Shown here in pieces: positions 41,259-50,205 of a stretch of 64,000 nucleotides of DNA (position 1 is its first letter; each line of letters opens with the position of its first letter). The translations under genes were made by a program, and so were the position numbers. Origin of the DNA: CAAGNP01 sp045603545 (GTDB lineage Bacteria; Bacteroidota; Bacteroidia; Bacteroidales; UBA932); NCBI GenBank assembly GCA_045603545.1, contig JAZUMG010000022.1:28663-92662 (forward strand), read 5' to 3'. The notes beneath the pieces were generated by a model. The model did no database searches. It had not been told where the DNA came from and was given only the letters and a program-made list of their open reading frames with translations.

Positions 41259-42200
41259 ATGAAAAGAATTGTAACAACCCTATTCCTATCCCTATTTTTC
41301 TTCTCTGCTGGCTACGCTCAAGATATGGAGAGCGCGACAAATCTTTACAACACTGGAGCTATGGCCCTCAACGAAGGAAATATCGCTGAAGCATTGAGCA
41401 ATTTCGAACAAGCTCTTGAGCAAGCTATGGTAATAGGTCCTGAAGCTGAAGAACTTAAATCAAACTGCCAGAACACTATCCCTAAACTATACCTTTCATT
41501 GGGTAAAGAGGCCGTTAATGCCAAAGATCTTGATGGTGGTCTGGAGAAAATCAAACTTGCCATTGCAAAAGCTGAGGAGTTCGGCAATGCAGACGTTGTT
41601 GAAGAGGGCAAATCACTTATCCCTACCATCATGCTTGCAGAAGGCAACTCAAAACTTGCTGCAAAAGATTTCGCAGGTGCAATCGTGGACTACAAACAGG
41701 TACTTGAGGCAGACCCTACAAATGGTATGGCTTACTTCAGACTTGGTCAGGCTTCACTTAACGTTAACGACGAAGCTACAGCTGTAGAGGCCCTTACAAA
41801 AGCTTGCGAATATGGTCAGGAGAAAAATGCCAAGAGCACCCTTTCAAAACACTACCTCAAAAAAGCTGCTGCTGCCATTAAAGCAAAACAATATGACGCT
41901 GCTATCGCTGCTGCCAACCAGGCAAACGAAGTATTGCCAAGTGCACAAGGTTACAGCATCTGCGGTAAAGCTGCCATCGCTGCCAAGAAATATGACGAGG
42001 CTATCGCCGCTTTTGAGACTTACGTATCAATGTCTCCTAACGCAAGAGACCTCAACCAGACTTTCTACCAGCTTGCTACATCTTACGAGGCTAAAGGCGA
42101 CAAAGAGAAAGCTTGCGGTTACTACAAACAAATCATGAGCGACCCTTCTCTTGGTGAGTACGCTACACACAAAGTTAAAAACGAACTTAAATGCAACTAG
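41259..42200 (+). CDS. TPR-repeat periplasmic protein
   Basis: A 313-residue protein with a signal peptide (MKRIVTTLFLSLFFFSAGYAQ) and several tetratricopeptide repeats: LYNTGAMALNEGNIAEALSN, AGAIVDYKQVLEADPTNGMA, AYFRLGQASLNVNDEATAVE, KQYDAAIAAANQANEVLPSA and KYDEAIAAFETYVSMSPNAR. Alanine- and lysine-rich helices match an all-helical scaffold. TPR proteins mediate protein contacts; the partner is unknown. The last 10 bases overlap the U32 gene. Codons are strongly biased (GCT, AAA), suggesting high expression. Confidence 0.85.
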   Translation: MKRIVTTLFLSLFFFSAGYAQDMESATNLYNTGAMALNEGNIAEALSNFEQALEQAMVIGPEAEELKSNCQNTIPKLYLSLGKEAVNAKDLDGGLEKIKLAIAKAEEFGNADVVEEGKSLIPTIMLAEGNSKLAAKDFAGAIVDYKQVLEADPTNGMAYFRLGQASLNVNDEATAVEALTKACEYGQEKNAKSTLSKHYLKKAAAAIKAKQYDAAIAAANQANEVLPSAQGYSICGKAAIAAKKYDEAIAAFETYVSMSPNARDLNQTFYQLATSYEAKGDKEKACGYYKQIMSDPSLGEYATHKVKNELKCN

Positions 42201-44005
42201 AGCTTTTAGCTCCTGCAAAAAATAAAGACATCGGCATTGCAGCTATTGACTGCGGTGCCGATGCTCTCTATATTGCCGGACCTGCATTTGGTGCCAGAGA
42301 GTCGGCCTCGAACACATTTCAGGATATCGAGGCCCTTGCCAGGTATGCCCACAGGTACGGCTCACGTGTCTATATGGTGGTGAATACCATCTTGTATGAC
42401 TCGGAACTGGAGGAGGCCCGCAAAAGCATCATCAGGGGGTATGAGGCGGGGTGCGATGCCATTATAGTGCAGGACCTGGGGGTCCTGAAAATGGAACTCC
42501 CCCCCATTGACCTTTACGCCTCCACCCAGACCAATATACGCACCCCTGAGCAAGCCAGATTCCTCGAATCCCTCGGGTTCAAGAGGCTCATTCTGGCCAG
42601 AGAGCTCTCACTTGAGCAGATAAAGGCCATCCGTGCTGCCACCACCTGCGAACTGGAGTCATTTGTCCACGGGGCACTATGTGTCTCATACAGCGGCCAA
42701 TGCTATCTGAGCTGCCACCTCACAGGGAGGAGTGCAAACCGTGGCTCCTGCATCCAGGCATGCCGCTCAAATTATGACCTTGTCGATGCCACCGGAAAGG
42801 TACTCCTTAAAGAGAAGCCCATCCTATCCCTTAAGGATTTCTCATTGGAGCAATATATTCCCCAGCTCGTGGAGGCGGGGATATCGTCATTCAAGATTGA
42901 GGGACGCCTCAAAAACGAGTCCTATGTAAGGAATGTCACCCGGCACTACCGCAACATTATAGACAAATTGGGCTACACCAAAAGCTCATTCGGCTCTATT
43001 GAAGGGGGATTTACCCCTAACATTGACCAGACATTCAGCCGTGGCTACACCACCTATTTCCTCACAGGAGAGAGGGGGCAATGGAACTCCGGAGAGAGTG
43101 CCAAGGCTATAGGGGAAGAGATTGGCACCATCACCAGAATCCTGACATCAGGAAAAATGGAGAGCCGATTCACATTTGAAGGGAAACCCCTCAACAACGG
43201 GGATGGCCTCTTCATAATAACCCCTCGGGGTGAAAAGATCGGGATAAGGGCAGATAAGGTGGAGGGTCAGACCGTATCTGTCAAACAGACAAAAGGGATA
43301 GTCTCAGGATCGAGGATCTACCGCAATTTCAACCAGAAGTTTGAAAAGGAGATAGAATCCAATCCGCCCAAAAGGGTTCTGCAAGCCAAAGTGGAGATAA
43401 CTGCTTCACCAGACGGTATTACAGCCCGTGCCCTTTGCGAAAACGGGACTGCTGCCGAGTACACACTTCTTCCTGGAGAGGGGCAATTTGAAGCGGCAAT
43501 CAACACAGAAAAGGGACTTCAAAACATAAGAACCCAGATGGAGAAACTCACAGGCATCATCAGATTCCATCTCGAAAAGTATTCTGGAGAGGGGGGCTTT
43601 GTCCCATTTCTCCCACTATCTTCCATCAATGCCCTCCGCAGGGAACTGTCAACAATCCTTGAAGGAGCCATTGGGAAGATGAATACAAAAGATAGGGAAT
43701 ACAAGTGCGAAGTTCCCAAAATGGGTGGAATCATTATCCCGCCGGAACAAACAATAAAACTCAACTGTTCAAATGCCCTCTCAAGGGGGGTGTACAACGC
43801 CATTGGAATCCAACCTGAAGCAGCCTTTGAACTGACCGGAGACCACAGTGGAGAGTACACTGAACTGATGAGAACCAAATACTGCATCAGGCATGAACTG
43901 GGACTCTGCGGCAAAAAGATAGCCGAGCCCTGGCATTTGATCAATAATGGAAAAAAATTAAGGCTAAAGTTCGATTGCAGGAATTGTGAAATGGTCGTTC
44001 TTTAG
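42191..44005 (+). CDS. U32-family peptidase (YhbU/RlhA type)
   Basis: A 604-residue protein with the N-terminal TIM-barrel (LELLAPAKNKDIGIAAIDCG) and the U32 signature ELESFVHGALCVSYSGQCYL plus CHLTGRSANRGSCIQACRSN, which carries Fe-S-cluster Cys residues. A C-terminal region after about residue 400 fits the DUF3656-type extension of RlhA, which hydroxylates 23S rRNA C2501; U32 peptidase activity is another possibility. KLRLKFDCRNCEMVV ends the protein. Confidence 0.88.
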   Translation: MQLELLAPAKNKDIGIAAIDCGADALYIAGPAFGARESASNTFQDIEALARYAHRYGSRVYMVVNTILYDSELEEARKSIIRGYEAGCDAIIVQDLGVLKMELPPIDLYASTQTNIRTPEQARFLESLGFKRLILARELSLEQIKAIRAATTCELESFVHGALCVSYSGQCYLSCHLTGRSANRGSCIQACRSNYDLVDATGKVLLKEKPILSLKDFSLEQYIPQLVEAGISSFKIEGRLKNESYVRNVTRHYRNIIDKLGYTKSSFGSIEGGFTPNIDQTFSRGYTTYFLTGERGQWNSGESAKAIGEEIGTITRILTSGKMESRFTFEGKPLNNGDGLFIITPRGEKIGIRADKVEGQTVSVKQTKGIVSGSRIYRNFNQKFEKEIESNPPKRVLQAKVEITASPDGITARALCENGTAAEYTLLPGEGQFEAAINTEKGLQNIRTQMEKLTGIIRFHLEKYSGEGGFVPFLPLSSINALRRELSTILEGAIGKMNTKDREYKCEVPKMGGIIIPPEQTIKLNCSNALSRGVYNAIGIQPEAAFELTGDHSGEYTELMRTKYCIRHELGLCGKKIAEPWHLINNGKKLRLKFDCRNCEMVVL

Positions 44006-44016
44006 TATATTCGCAT

Positions 44017-45039
44017 ATGCAATTTAAAGAGGTAACAGGAAACGGAGGTCTCAAGAAAAAACTCTCCTCAATGGTTGATGGAGGGAGGGTCGCCCACGCC
44101 ATCATGCTCATCGAGGAGGAGGGTTGGGGGGGACTCCCGCTGGCTGTTGCCCTTGCACAGTATATGTCCTGCCCAAACAAGGCCAATGGGGACTCATGCG
44201 GCACCTGTCCGGAGTGCAACAAGTTCCAGAAACTTATACACCCGGACCTACACTTCGTATTCCCGGTAAATGTCACCGCCAAATCGGGAAGCGAGAAAAA
44301 GCCGGTCAGTGACACATTCCTCCCTGTATGGAGGGAACTTGCCATAAGGAACCCATATTTTACCGAAGAACAACTCAACAGGGAGTTGGGGATAGAGGAT
44401 AAAGTGGGCAACATCTCCGTAGCAGAGGCCAAGGAGATACTGAGCAAGACAAATATGAGATCCTACGAAGGTGGGAACAAATACATAATCATCTGGCTAC
44501 CGGAGAGGATGTCCCAGGAGGCAGCCAACAAACTCCTCAAAATGATAGAGGAGCCCTTCTCCGGGACCTACTTTATCCTTATTACCCACTCCCCCGAGAG
44601 GGTAATAAACACTATCCGGTCCAGATGTCTGTCGGTCCAGATGCTCCCCATAGAGGGGAATGGAGCCAATGGTGAAGTATCACAATACTTCCCCATAATC
44701 TCTGAACTCCTGTCAAACTGCCTTTCAAAAAAACTTTCAGCCATGCTTGATCAGAACGAAGATCTGGTAAACCTTGGAAGGGAGCGTCAAAAAGAGTTCT
44801 GCAGATACAGCACATATTTTTTGAGAAAGATATGGCTCACAAAACACGGATTGGAACAGATTGCATTTATAAACAATGAAGAATTACAAACAGTAAGAAC
44901 ACTTGCAGCAGCCCTGCCCGAACCATTCTTTGAGAAAGCATTCAACCATTTTGAAGGGGCAAGAGTCGGGGTAGAGAACAACGTCAACGCCAAAATGGTG
45001 TTCTGCAACCTTACAAACTTGCTGTTCGTATCAATATAA
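44017..45039 (+). CDS. holB: DNA polymerase III subunit delta'-like protein
   Basis: A 340-residue clamp-loader-type AAA+ protein. The zinc-ribbon CPNKANGDSCGTCPECNKF lies after the first strand, as in delta' and tau. The Walker A region is degenerate (EEEGWGGLPLAVALAQY lacks GKT), as normal for the non-ATP-binding delta'. EAKEILSKTNMRSYEGGNKY and RMSQEAANKLLKMIEEPFSG are delta' marks. It starts 11 bases after the U32 gene and ends 5 bases before ricT. Confidence 0.88.
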   Translation: MQFKEVTGNGGLKKKLSSMVDGGRVAHAIMLIEEEGWGGLPLAVALAQYMSCPNKANGDSCGTCPECNKFQKLIHPDLHFVFPVNVTAKSGSEKKPVSDTFLPVWRELAIRNPYFTEEQLNRELGIEDKVGNISVAEAKEILSKTNMRSYEGGNKYIIIWLPERMSQEAANKLLKMIEEPFSGTYFILITHSPERVINTIRSRCLSVQMLPIEGNGANGEVSQYFPIISELLSNCLSKKLSAMLDQNEDLVNLGRERQKEFCRYSTYFLRKIWLTKHGLEQIAFINNEELQTVRTLAAALPEPFFEKAFNHFEGARVGVENNVNAKMVFCNLTNLLFVSI

Positions 45040-45044
45040 AAGTT

Positions 45045-46211
45045 ATGGAAGAGAAAAAAATTACATATGACTGCCTGAGAGGTTGTTCTACAGAAAGGAC
45101 ACAGAGCGGAGAACTCATATGCGAGTATGACACCAGCTGCTGTAAACTGAGTGTTTTCAACTGGCTCAACAACATCTCCCAAAAAGATTCAAAGGATTTT
45201 TGTGAAGTACGATTCAAAAACACCCGCAAGATGTACTACCAGAACAACTCAGGGCAAATTATAAGGGAAGGTGACCTGGTAGTGGTAGAGGCTGTAACAG
45301 GACACGATGTGGGTCTGGTAACCATGATCGGACCGATGGTGGCACTCCAGATGAAGAGGCATAACCTCGACTACAAGACATACGAATTCAGAAAAATATA
45401 CCGCAAAGCCAAAGCGCTTGATGTGGAGAGATGGCAGGAGGCCATCGCCAGAGAGCACAAGACAATGATACGCTCCCGCCAGATTGCGGCAGAGATGGGG
45501 CTCAACATGAAAATAGGCGATGTGGAATTCCAGGGGGATGGCACCAAAGCCATATTCTACTACATTGCAGACGAAAGGGTGGACTTCAGGCAACTTATCA
45601 AAGTGTTTGCTGAGGAGTTCAGAATCCGCATTGAGATGAAACAGATCGGAGCAAGGCAGGAGGCAGGACTGATTGGAGGTCTGGGAGTATGCGGCAGGGC
45701 ACTATGCTGCTCAAACTACATATCAAGTTTCCACTCCATCACCACACAGGCAGCAAGATGCCAGGACTTGTCACTCAATCCACAGAAACTTGCAGGACAA
45801 TGTGGCAAACTTAAATGCTGCATCAACTACGAGGCCGCCGTATACAGTGAGGCACACTCAAAAATGCCCCACGTAGTGGCTCCGCTAGAGCTGAAAGATG
45901 GAGATGCATACCTGGTGAAGACAAATGTCCTCAAGGATACAATGTGGTTCTCATACGAAAAGGGAAGCATGACAAATATGATTCCCCTCACCTCCCATGA
46001 GGTGAAGAGCATTATGCACCTCAACAAGAAAGGGATAAAGGCTGACTCGATTAAAGAGAACGCACCTGTAGAGAAGGTCAATGAGTTCGTAACGTCTGTA
46101 GGAGATGAGAAGATAGACAGATTTGACAAAGACAAAAGCTCTAAGGGCAATAGAAAGAACCGCAACAAACGACACAACAAAAGGGGTCCAAAGCCTGGTA
46201 ACAATGAGTAG
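45045..46211 (+). CDS. ricT: RicT-like PSP1 domain protein
   Basis: A 388-residue protein with the PSP1 C-terminal region: VEFQGDGTKAIFYYIADERV, DFRQLIKVFAEEFRIRIEMK and the Cys-rich LGVCGRALCCSNYISSFHSI and GQCGKLKCCINYEAAVYSEA. In Bacillus, RicT joins RicA and RicF around Fe-S clusters and affects RNA maturation. A Lys/Arg/Asn-rich disordered tail ends the protein. The holB-ricT-gldH order is conserved in Bacteroidetes. Confidence 0.85.
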   Translation: MEEKKITYDCLRGCSTERTQSGELICEYDTSCCKLSVFNWLNNISQKDSKDFCEVRFKNTRKMYYQNNSGQIIREGDLVVVEAVTGHDVGLVTMIGPMVALQMKRHNLDYKTYEFRKIYRKAKALDVERWQEAIAREHKTMIRSRQIAAEMGLNMKIGDVEFQGDGTKAIFYYIADERVDFRQLIKVFAEEFRIRIEMKQIGARQEAGLIGGLGVCGRALCCSNYISSFHSITTQAARCQDLSLNPQKLAGQCGKLKCCINYEAAVYSEAHSKMPHVVAPLELKDGDAYLVKTNVLKDTMWFSYEKGSMTNMIPLTSHEVKSIMHLNKKGIKADSIKENAPVEKVNEFVTSVGDEKIDRFDKDKSSKGNRKNRNKRHNKRGPKPGNNE

Positions 46212-46692
46212 AAAAGGCTCTGTCATCATCACACTTCTGTCACTCTTGTCCCTGACAGGATGCAATTATCCGACCAGGGATTTCTCTACTGTGCGACTTG
46301 ACAGGTCAGGGCACGACATCAGGGACACACTGGAGTTTGTGATAGGCATGTACGATTCACTCAGCACATACGACATATCATTTGCAGCCAGAGTGGACAA
46401 ATCATTCGCCTACCCCACCATTGATGCCGAACTGCTGGCCACAGCACCGGACTCCACTTTGAGAAGATACGAAATAAGTATCCCGGCAGACATCATCCAC
46501 CAAAAGAGGGAAAAAACCAGAACATCCTCACAAAACGGTGTGTACGATATAGAGTGGAGATGGAAAGAGGGGGTAAAAATCTCTTCATACGGAGAGTGGA
46601 AAATGGAGATACTCCTTAAAGGGAGAGGAGAAAAAATAAAAGGAATACACGAAATTGGAATAAACTGCGAACCAAATGAGCGGAAAAGATAA
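46204..46692 (+). CDS. gldH: GldH-family lipoprotein
   Basis: A 162-residue lipoprotein: MSRKGSVIITLLSLLSLTGC is a signal sequence ending in a lipobox Cys at residue 20. The remaining domain, with TLEFVIGMYDSLSTYDISFA, DKSFAYPTIDAELLATAP and KMEILLKGRGEKIKGIHEIG, fits the GldH family. In gliding Flavobacteria GldH is needed for motility, but it also occurs in non-gliding Bacteroidales, so motility is not implied. The ATG at 46204 is chosen; upstream sequence overlaps ricT by 81 more bases and is basic, non-signal sequence. Confidence 0.85.
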   Translation: MSRKGSVIITLLSLLSLTGCNYPTRDFSTVRLDRSGHDIRDTLEFVIGMYDSLSTYDISFAARVDKSFAYPTIDAELLATAPDSTLRRYEISIPADIIHQKREKTRTSSQNGVYDIEWRWKEGVKISSYGEWKMEILLKGRGEKIKGIHEIGINCEPNERKR

Positions 46693-47344
46693 GATCAGAA
46701 AATTCAGGGAGAACCTAACATTTGAATGTCTCATCCAACCCACGACCGAAGAGGTACTTGGGAAAGACCACCCCATCAAAGGGCACTGGCACGAGAAAGT
46801 ATTCAAGAACAATAACCCCATAGTCCTCGAACTCGGATGTGGAAAGGGGGAGTACACCATAGCACTGTCTGAGAGATATCCAGAGAAGAATTTCATCGGG
46901 GTAGACATAAAAGGGGCAAGACTATGGAAAGGGGCCAAGTACGCGACAGAAAACTCGCTCCCCAATGTTGCATTCCTCAGGACAAGAATAGAGTTCATCA
47001 CCTCACTCTTTGCCGAAAATGAAGTGGCAGAAATATGGGTAACATTTGCCGATCCACAGCCAAACAAGCCCAAAAAGAGACTTACCAGCCACCAGTTTCT
47101 GGCCAAATACAAAACATTCCTGCAACCTGACGGCATCATACACCTCAAGACCGACAGCATCCTGCTGCACGAATCCACCCTGGAAGTGATAAAAGAGGGT
47201 GGTCACAGACTTCTCGAAGCCAACAACGACATTTATGCCCCCGAGAGCCATGTAGCTGAGGAGATAACATCCATCAAGACCTTCTACGAGTCACAGTTCC
47301 TCGCAAAAGGGATGCCTATCACATACTTAAAATTTTTGCTATAG
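46676..47344 (+). CDS. trmB: tRNA (guanine-N7-)-methyltransferase TrmB
   Basis: A 222-residue enzyme that makes m7G46 in tRNA. SAM-binding motif VLELGCGKGEYTIALSERYP, FIGVDIKGARLWKGAKYA, the active-site segment WVTFADPQPNKPKKRLTSHQ and LKTDSILLHESTLEVIKEGG are typical. It overlaps gldH by 17 bases and its last 26 bases overlap the opposing polyprenyl synthase gene. Confidence 0.93.
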   Translation: MSGKDKIRKFRENLTFECLIQPTTEEVLGKDHPIKGHWHEKVFKNNNPIVLELGCGKGEYTIALSERYPEKNFIGVDIKGARLWKGAKYATENSLPNVAFLRTRIEFITSLFAENEVAEIWVTFADPQPNKPKKRLTSHQFLAKYKTFLQPDGIIHLKTDSILLHESTLEVIKEGGHRLLEANNDIYAPESHVAEEITSIKTFYESQFLAKGMPITYLKFLL

Positions 47345-48323
47345 AGGCAATATAACCCCTGAATGGGGTATCCGGAAGGATTCCGAGCGAATCCACCGAT
47401 TCTGAAATATACCCGTTGAGACGGGACTTTGCACTTTGTACGCCATGGTTGTCGAGGACATATTGGCGTACTTTTTTTATTATTTCATTGTTACGGGTCT
47501 GGTCTGCACCTTTGGTAACATCTATTTCCCTGATAAGGGACCTGATCTCCTCTTCCCTCTCCGGACAATTTTCAAATGCACACAGAAGAGGAATAGTGAT
47601 TTTCCTCTCTGCAAGATCTGAACCCACATCCTTGCCATCTGTAACTGTAGATGAGTAGTCCAGAATATCATCCCTCATCTGGAAACAGAGACCCAGTTTG
47701 TAGGCAAACTCCCTCACCCCTTCAACCACCTCATCTGACTGCCCCTCAGCCACAGCTGCAGTACACATAGCTGCTATAAAGAGGCTGGCTGTCTTTCTGA
47801 ATATAATCTCCCTGTAATCCTCTAAAGTGGTGGCACAATCCTCCGCCCTCTGCATCTGGAGCATTTCACCCTCGGAGAGGTCCTCTATAGTCTGGGAAAA
47901 CAGTGAGATGATGCGATAATCGCAATTGTTCGATATGATGAGCTTGATGGCCCTTGCAAGCCAGAAATCTCCCATAAGGAGTGATGCCCCGGGGGAGAAA
48001 AGGGCATTGACAGTGATTTTGCCCCGTCTGTACATACTCTCATCCACCACATCATCGTGAAGAAGGGTCGCTGTATGTATCATCTCCGAGGCCGCAGCAC
48101 AAACCAATGAGACAGAGGGGTTATTGGCCCCACAAGCCCTGGATACAAGGAGGGAAAGCAAAGGACGGAGCATCTTTCCCGATGAGAGGAAAAGATGCTC
48201 ATTTATCCTATTGAGCAGACCGATCTCGGAATCAAGGATCTCCCTGATATACGACCTCAAATCTGTCCACTCCTTTCCTAAAGCTGACTGTATCTGAGTC
48301 AAGCCCTCTGTCGCTGTGGTCAT
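47319..48323 (-). CDS. Polyprenyl (octaprenyl-type) diphosphate synthase
   Basis: A 334-residue trans-isoprenyl diphosphate synthase. The first Asp-rich motif is LLHDDVVDESMYRRGK and the second QMRDDILDYSSTVTDGKDVG; GKMLRPLLSLLVSRACGA is the substrate-binding region. It lengthens farnesyl diphosphate to a C35-C40 chain for menaquinone side chains. Product length cannot be read from sequence. It ends an operon with trxA and two outer-membrane barrels (2 bases from the first). Confidence 0.9.
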   Translation of the reverse strand: MTTATEGLTQIQSALGKEWTDLRSYIREILDSEIGLLNRINEHLFLSSGKMLRPLLSLLVSRACGANNPSVSLVCAAASEMIHTATLLHDDVVDESMYRRGKITVNALFSPGASLLMGDFWLARAIKLIISNNCDYRIISLFSQTIEDLSEGEMLQMQRAEDCATTLEDYREIIFRKTASLFIAAMCTAAVAEGQSDEVVEGVREFAYKLGLCFQMRDDILDYSSTVTDGKDVGSDLAERKITIPLLCAFENCPEREEEIRSLIREIDVTKGADQTRNNEIIKKVRQYVLDNHGVQSAKSRLNGYISESVDSLGILPDTPFRGYIASIAKILSM

Positions 48324-48325
48324 CC

Positions 48326-48997
48326 TTAAAAGAAAATTGCAAGTGAAAGTTCGAAGCCCGAAAGCTTAGCATCACCCTTCTCTTTGTCCATCATCTGGCC
48401 CACAAGAGAGGTCTCCTGCTCTGTATACAATTTACCGAGTGACCAGTTATATCTCGCAGAAACCTGAAGTTTCCACACATCAAGACCGATACCGGCACCG
48501 ATACCATAGTCCAATGTATTGAAATCTTCCTTCTCCAATTTGGTATTCTCTTCAGCCAATTGAGATTTGACTTTGAATGAGAGAGGGAATCCAATATATG
48601 GAACCAACTGTGCATATGGTCTTACAGGTCCCAACTTAATACCCCATTGAAGTCCCACAGGCACTTGAATACTACCAACCACAAAAGAGGTTTTGTAGTC
48701 CTCAAGTAACTTATCCAAAGCCCCACCTTCCGGAAGCAGTTTGATATTGCTACCACTTTGTGAGTACAATACCTCTGGCTGAAGTGCAAAGCCAAGAGGA
48801 AGTTGGATATTAAGTGCTACTCCGGCATTGAAGCCAGAATACGACTTCAATGCAGCTGTGGCATCTGCTACCAAGCCGCCAGAAAGGTTAGTTATATTCA
48901 AACCACCTTTAACACCAAACTTTACCTGAGCATTGGCAGAAAAAGAGATGGAAAGGGCCAACGCACAAGCTGTCAATAAACATACAATCTTTTTCAT
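48326..48997 (-). CDS. Outer-membrane beta-barrel protein (PorT-like family), copy 1
   Basis: A 223-residue exported protein (signal peptide MKKIVCLLTACALALSISFS) with eight predicted amphipathic strands. KFGVKGGLNITNLSGGLVAD, LNIQLPLGFALQPEVLYSQS, IQVPVGLQWGIKLGPVRPYA and a last strand ending SLAIFF are seen. It is paralogous to 49380-49874: both share GF[A]IQPE, [IV]xxPVGxQ[WY]G and RPxxxxxPFIG-type blocks. Function is unknown; many such proteins bind small molecules or act as autotransporter-like barrels. Confidence 0.8.
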   Translation of the reverse strand: MKKIVCLLTACALALSISFSANAQVKFGVKGGLNITNLSGGLVADATAALKSYSGFNAGVALNIQLPLGFALQPEVLYSQSGSNIKLLPEGGALDKLLEDYKTSFVVGSIQVPVGLQWGIKLGPVRPYAQLVPYIGFPLSFKVKSQLAEENTKLEKEDFNTLDYGIGAGIGLDVWKLQVSARYNWSLGKLYTEQETSLVGQMMDKEKGDAKLSGFELSLAIFF

Positions 48998-49031
48998 GTC
49001 AGATAAATTAGTTAGTTAATAGAATATTTTA

Positions 49032-49343
49032 TTAAAGTGTATTCAATTTTTCCACGATAGCAGCCTTGTCGGTCATACCTACCAACTTGTCCTTAAGCTC
49101 ACCGCCTTTGAAGAAAAGAATAGTAGGGATGTTTCTGATGCCATATTTCAATGGAACTTCAGAACAGTCATCCACATTGCATTTGGCGATAAGGTATTTA
49201 CCCTCATATTCTGCTGCCAACTCCTCTACGATAGGGGTTACTCTGCGGCAAGGGCCACACCATGGTGCCCAGAAATCTACCAATACAGGAACTTCAGATT
49301 TCAATACAAGTTCCTCAAAATTTGTGTCTGTAATTGCTGTCAT
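49032..49343 (-). CDS. trxA: Thioredoxin
   Basis: A 103-residue thioredoxin with LVDFWAPWCGPCRRVTPIVE (active site WCGPC), KCNVDDCSEVPLKYGIRNIP with the cis-Pro, and TILFFKGGELKDKLVG. It has no signal peptide, so it is cytosolic. Its gene lies between two barrel paralogs on the same strand, an odd placement for a cytosolic reductant. Confidence 0.96.
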   Translation of the reverse strand: MTAITDTNFEELVLKSEVPVLVDFWAPWCGPCRRVTPIVEELAAEYEGKYLIAKCNVDDCSEVPLKYGIRNIPTILFFKGGELKDKLVGMTDKAAIVEKLNTL

Positions 49344-49379
49344 AATAGTAATTTATTTTTAATTTTTAATTGTTAATAA

Positions 49380-49874
49380 TCAGAAGAAAAAGGCGAGGAA
49401 TATTTCAAATCCCTTGTGCTTACTCTCACGGTATGTCACTACATCGGCGAAGCTCCACTTGTATCTGGCATTGATCTGCAGCCGCCATATATCGAGACCA
49501 CCACCCACTCCGACACCATAATCGAATATATTATGGGTATCTGAATCCCTCTTCACAGCACACCCTATAAAAGGTGTTACCGCCACAAAGGGCCTGAGAA
49601 GTATCAGATCGAACCCATACTGGATCCCTACAGGGAGCTCTATATTACCACTCCCGATATAGCCTGATCCTGCACCCGGCACATTTTTAGCCACATAGAC
49701 AAGCTCCGGCTGAATGGCAAATCCCAGAGGCATATTAAAGCATACAGCCACCCCGGCATTATAACCGATGGGGTGACTGTATCCGCCTTTTATTCCAAAT
49801 CTGGTCTGACTGCTAAGATTCCACGAACCCAGCAACAGAACAAATGCCAATATTATGAGAGTTTTTTTCTTCAT
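49380..49874 (-). CDS. Outer-membrane beta-barrel protein (PorT-like family), copy 2
   Basis: A 164-residue exported protein (MKKKTLIILAFVLLLGSWNL signal) similar to copy 1 but shorter. It contains RFGIKGGYSHPIGYNAGVAV, FNMPLGFAIQPELVYVAKNV, IELPVGIQYGFDLILLRPFV and a C-terminal KGFEIFLAFFF. The middle lacks the NIKLLPEGG-type loop of copy 1. Its start has a TATATTTG box 8 bases upstream. Confidence 0.8.
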   Translation of the reverse strand: MKKKTLIILAFVLLLGSWNLSSQTRFGIKGGYSHPIGYNAGVAVCFNMPLGFAIQPELVYVAKNVPGAGSGYIGSGNIELPVGIQYGFDLILLRPFVAVTPFIGCAVKRDSDTHNIFDYGVGVGGGLDIWRLQINARYKWSFADVVTYRESKHKGFEIFLAFFF

Positions 49875-49882
49875 ATTCTCTA

Positions 49883-49890
49883 CAAATATA
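49883..49890 (-). promoter_or_regulatory. -7 box of the barrel-trxA-barrel operon
   Basis: TATATTTG on the minus strand, 8 bases before the ATG at 49874, again implying a near-leaderless mRNA. No -33 TTTG is clear. Confidence 0.45.
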
Positions 49891-49908
49891 GAAAAAAACT
49901 CTCATTTG

Positions 49909-50202
49909 CTATACCGTCTGCTCAATATTCCAGACAAAAGCTCTTACACCTACCTCTGTGTTTCTGAGGTCCAGCTTCTTGACTGTGTCAAGCAGTTCAG
50001 GAACTTTTTCATCCTCCACTACAGTGATTACTGCAGAGTTCATCTCCGGCCAGGTATGGGTTCCACGGCGGGGTTCTCCGCCGTTTGTACCTCTTCCCTG
50101 AACCTGCTCAAAGAATGTGAATCCTCTGATTCCCAACATATCAAGCATATACTCCACTCTTTCGGTATTTGCTTGGTTAAATACTATAAATACAGATTTC
50201 AT
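49909..50202 (-). CDS. Small PII-like/ferredoxin-fold protein at the end of the RND operon
   Basis: A 97-residue cytosolic protein with the order of the PII/CutA ferredoxin-like fold: MKSVFIVFNQANTERVEYML (strand, helix), a glycine-rich loop FEQVQGRGTNGGEPRRGTHT at the T-loop position, then WPEMNSAVITVVEDEKVPEL (strand, helix) and VGVRAFVWNIEQTV. It could sense a small ligand and regulate the pump. No membrane helix is present. It starts 3 bases after the RND gene. I cannot name a family with certainty. Confidence 0.72.
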   Translation of the reverse strand: MKSVFIVFNQANTERVEYMLDMLGIRGFTFFEQVQGRGTNGGEPRRGTHTWPEMNSAVITVVEDEKVPELLDTVKKLDLRNTEVGVRAFVWNIEQTV

Positions 50203-50205
50203 CGC

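Noticed and set aside
44017..45039. Loss of the Walker A lysine in the delta' protein taken as gene decay
   Set aside because: Delta' subunits normally lack ATP binding, so the degenerate P-loop is expected.
46204..46692. GldH as evidence for gliding motility
   Set aside because: GldH alone occurs in many non-gliding Bacteroidales, and no other gliding genes are in the window.
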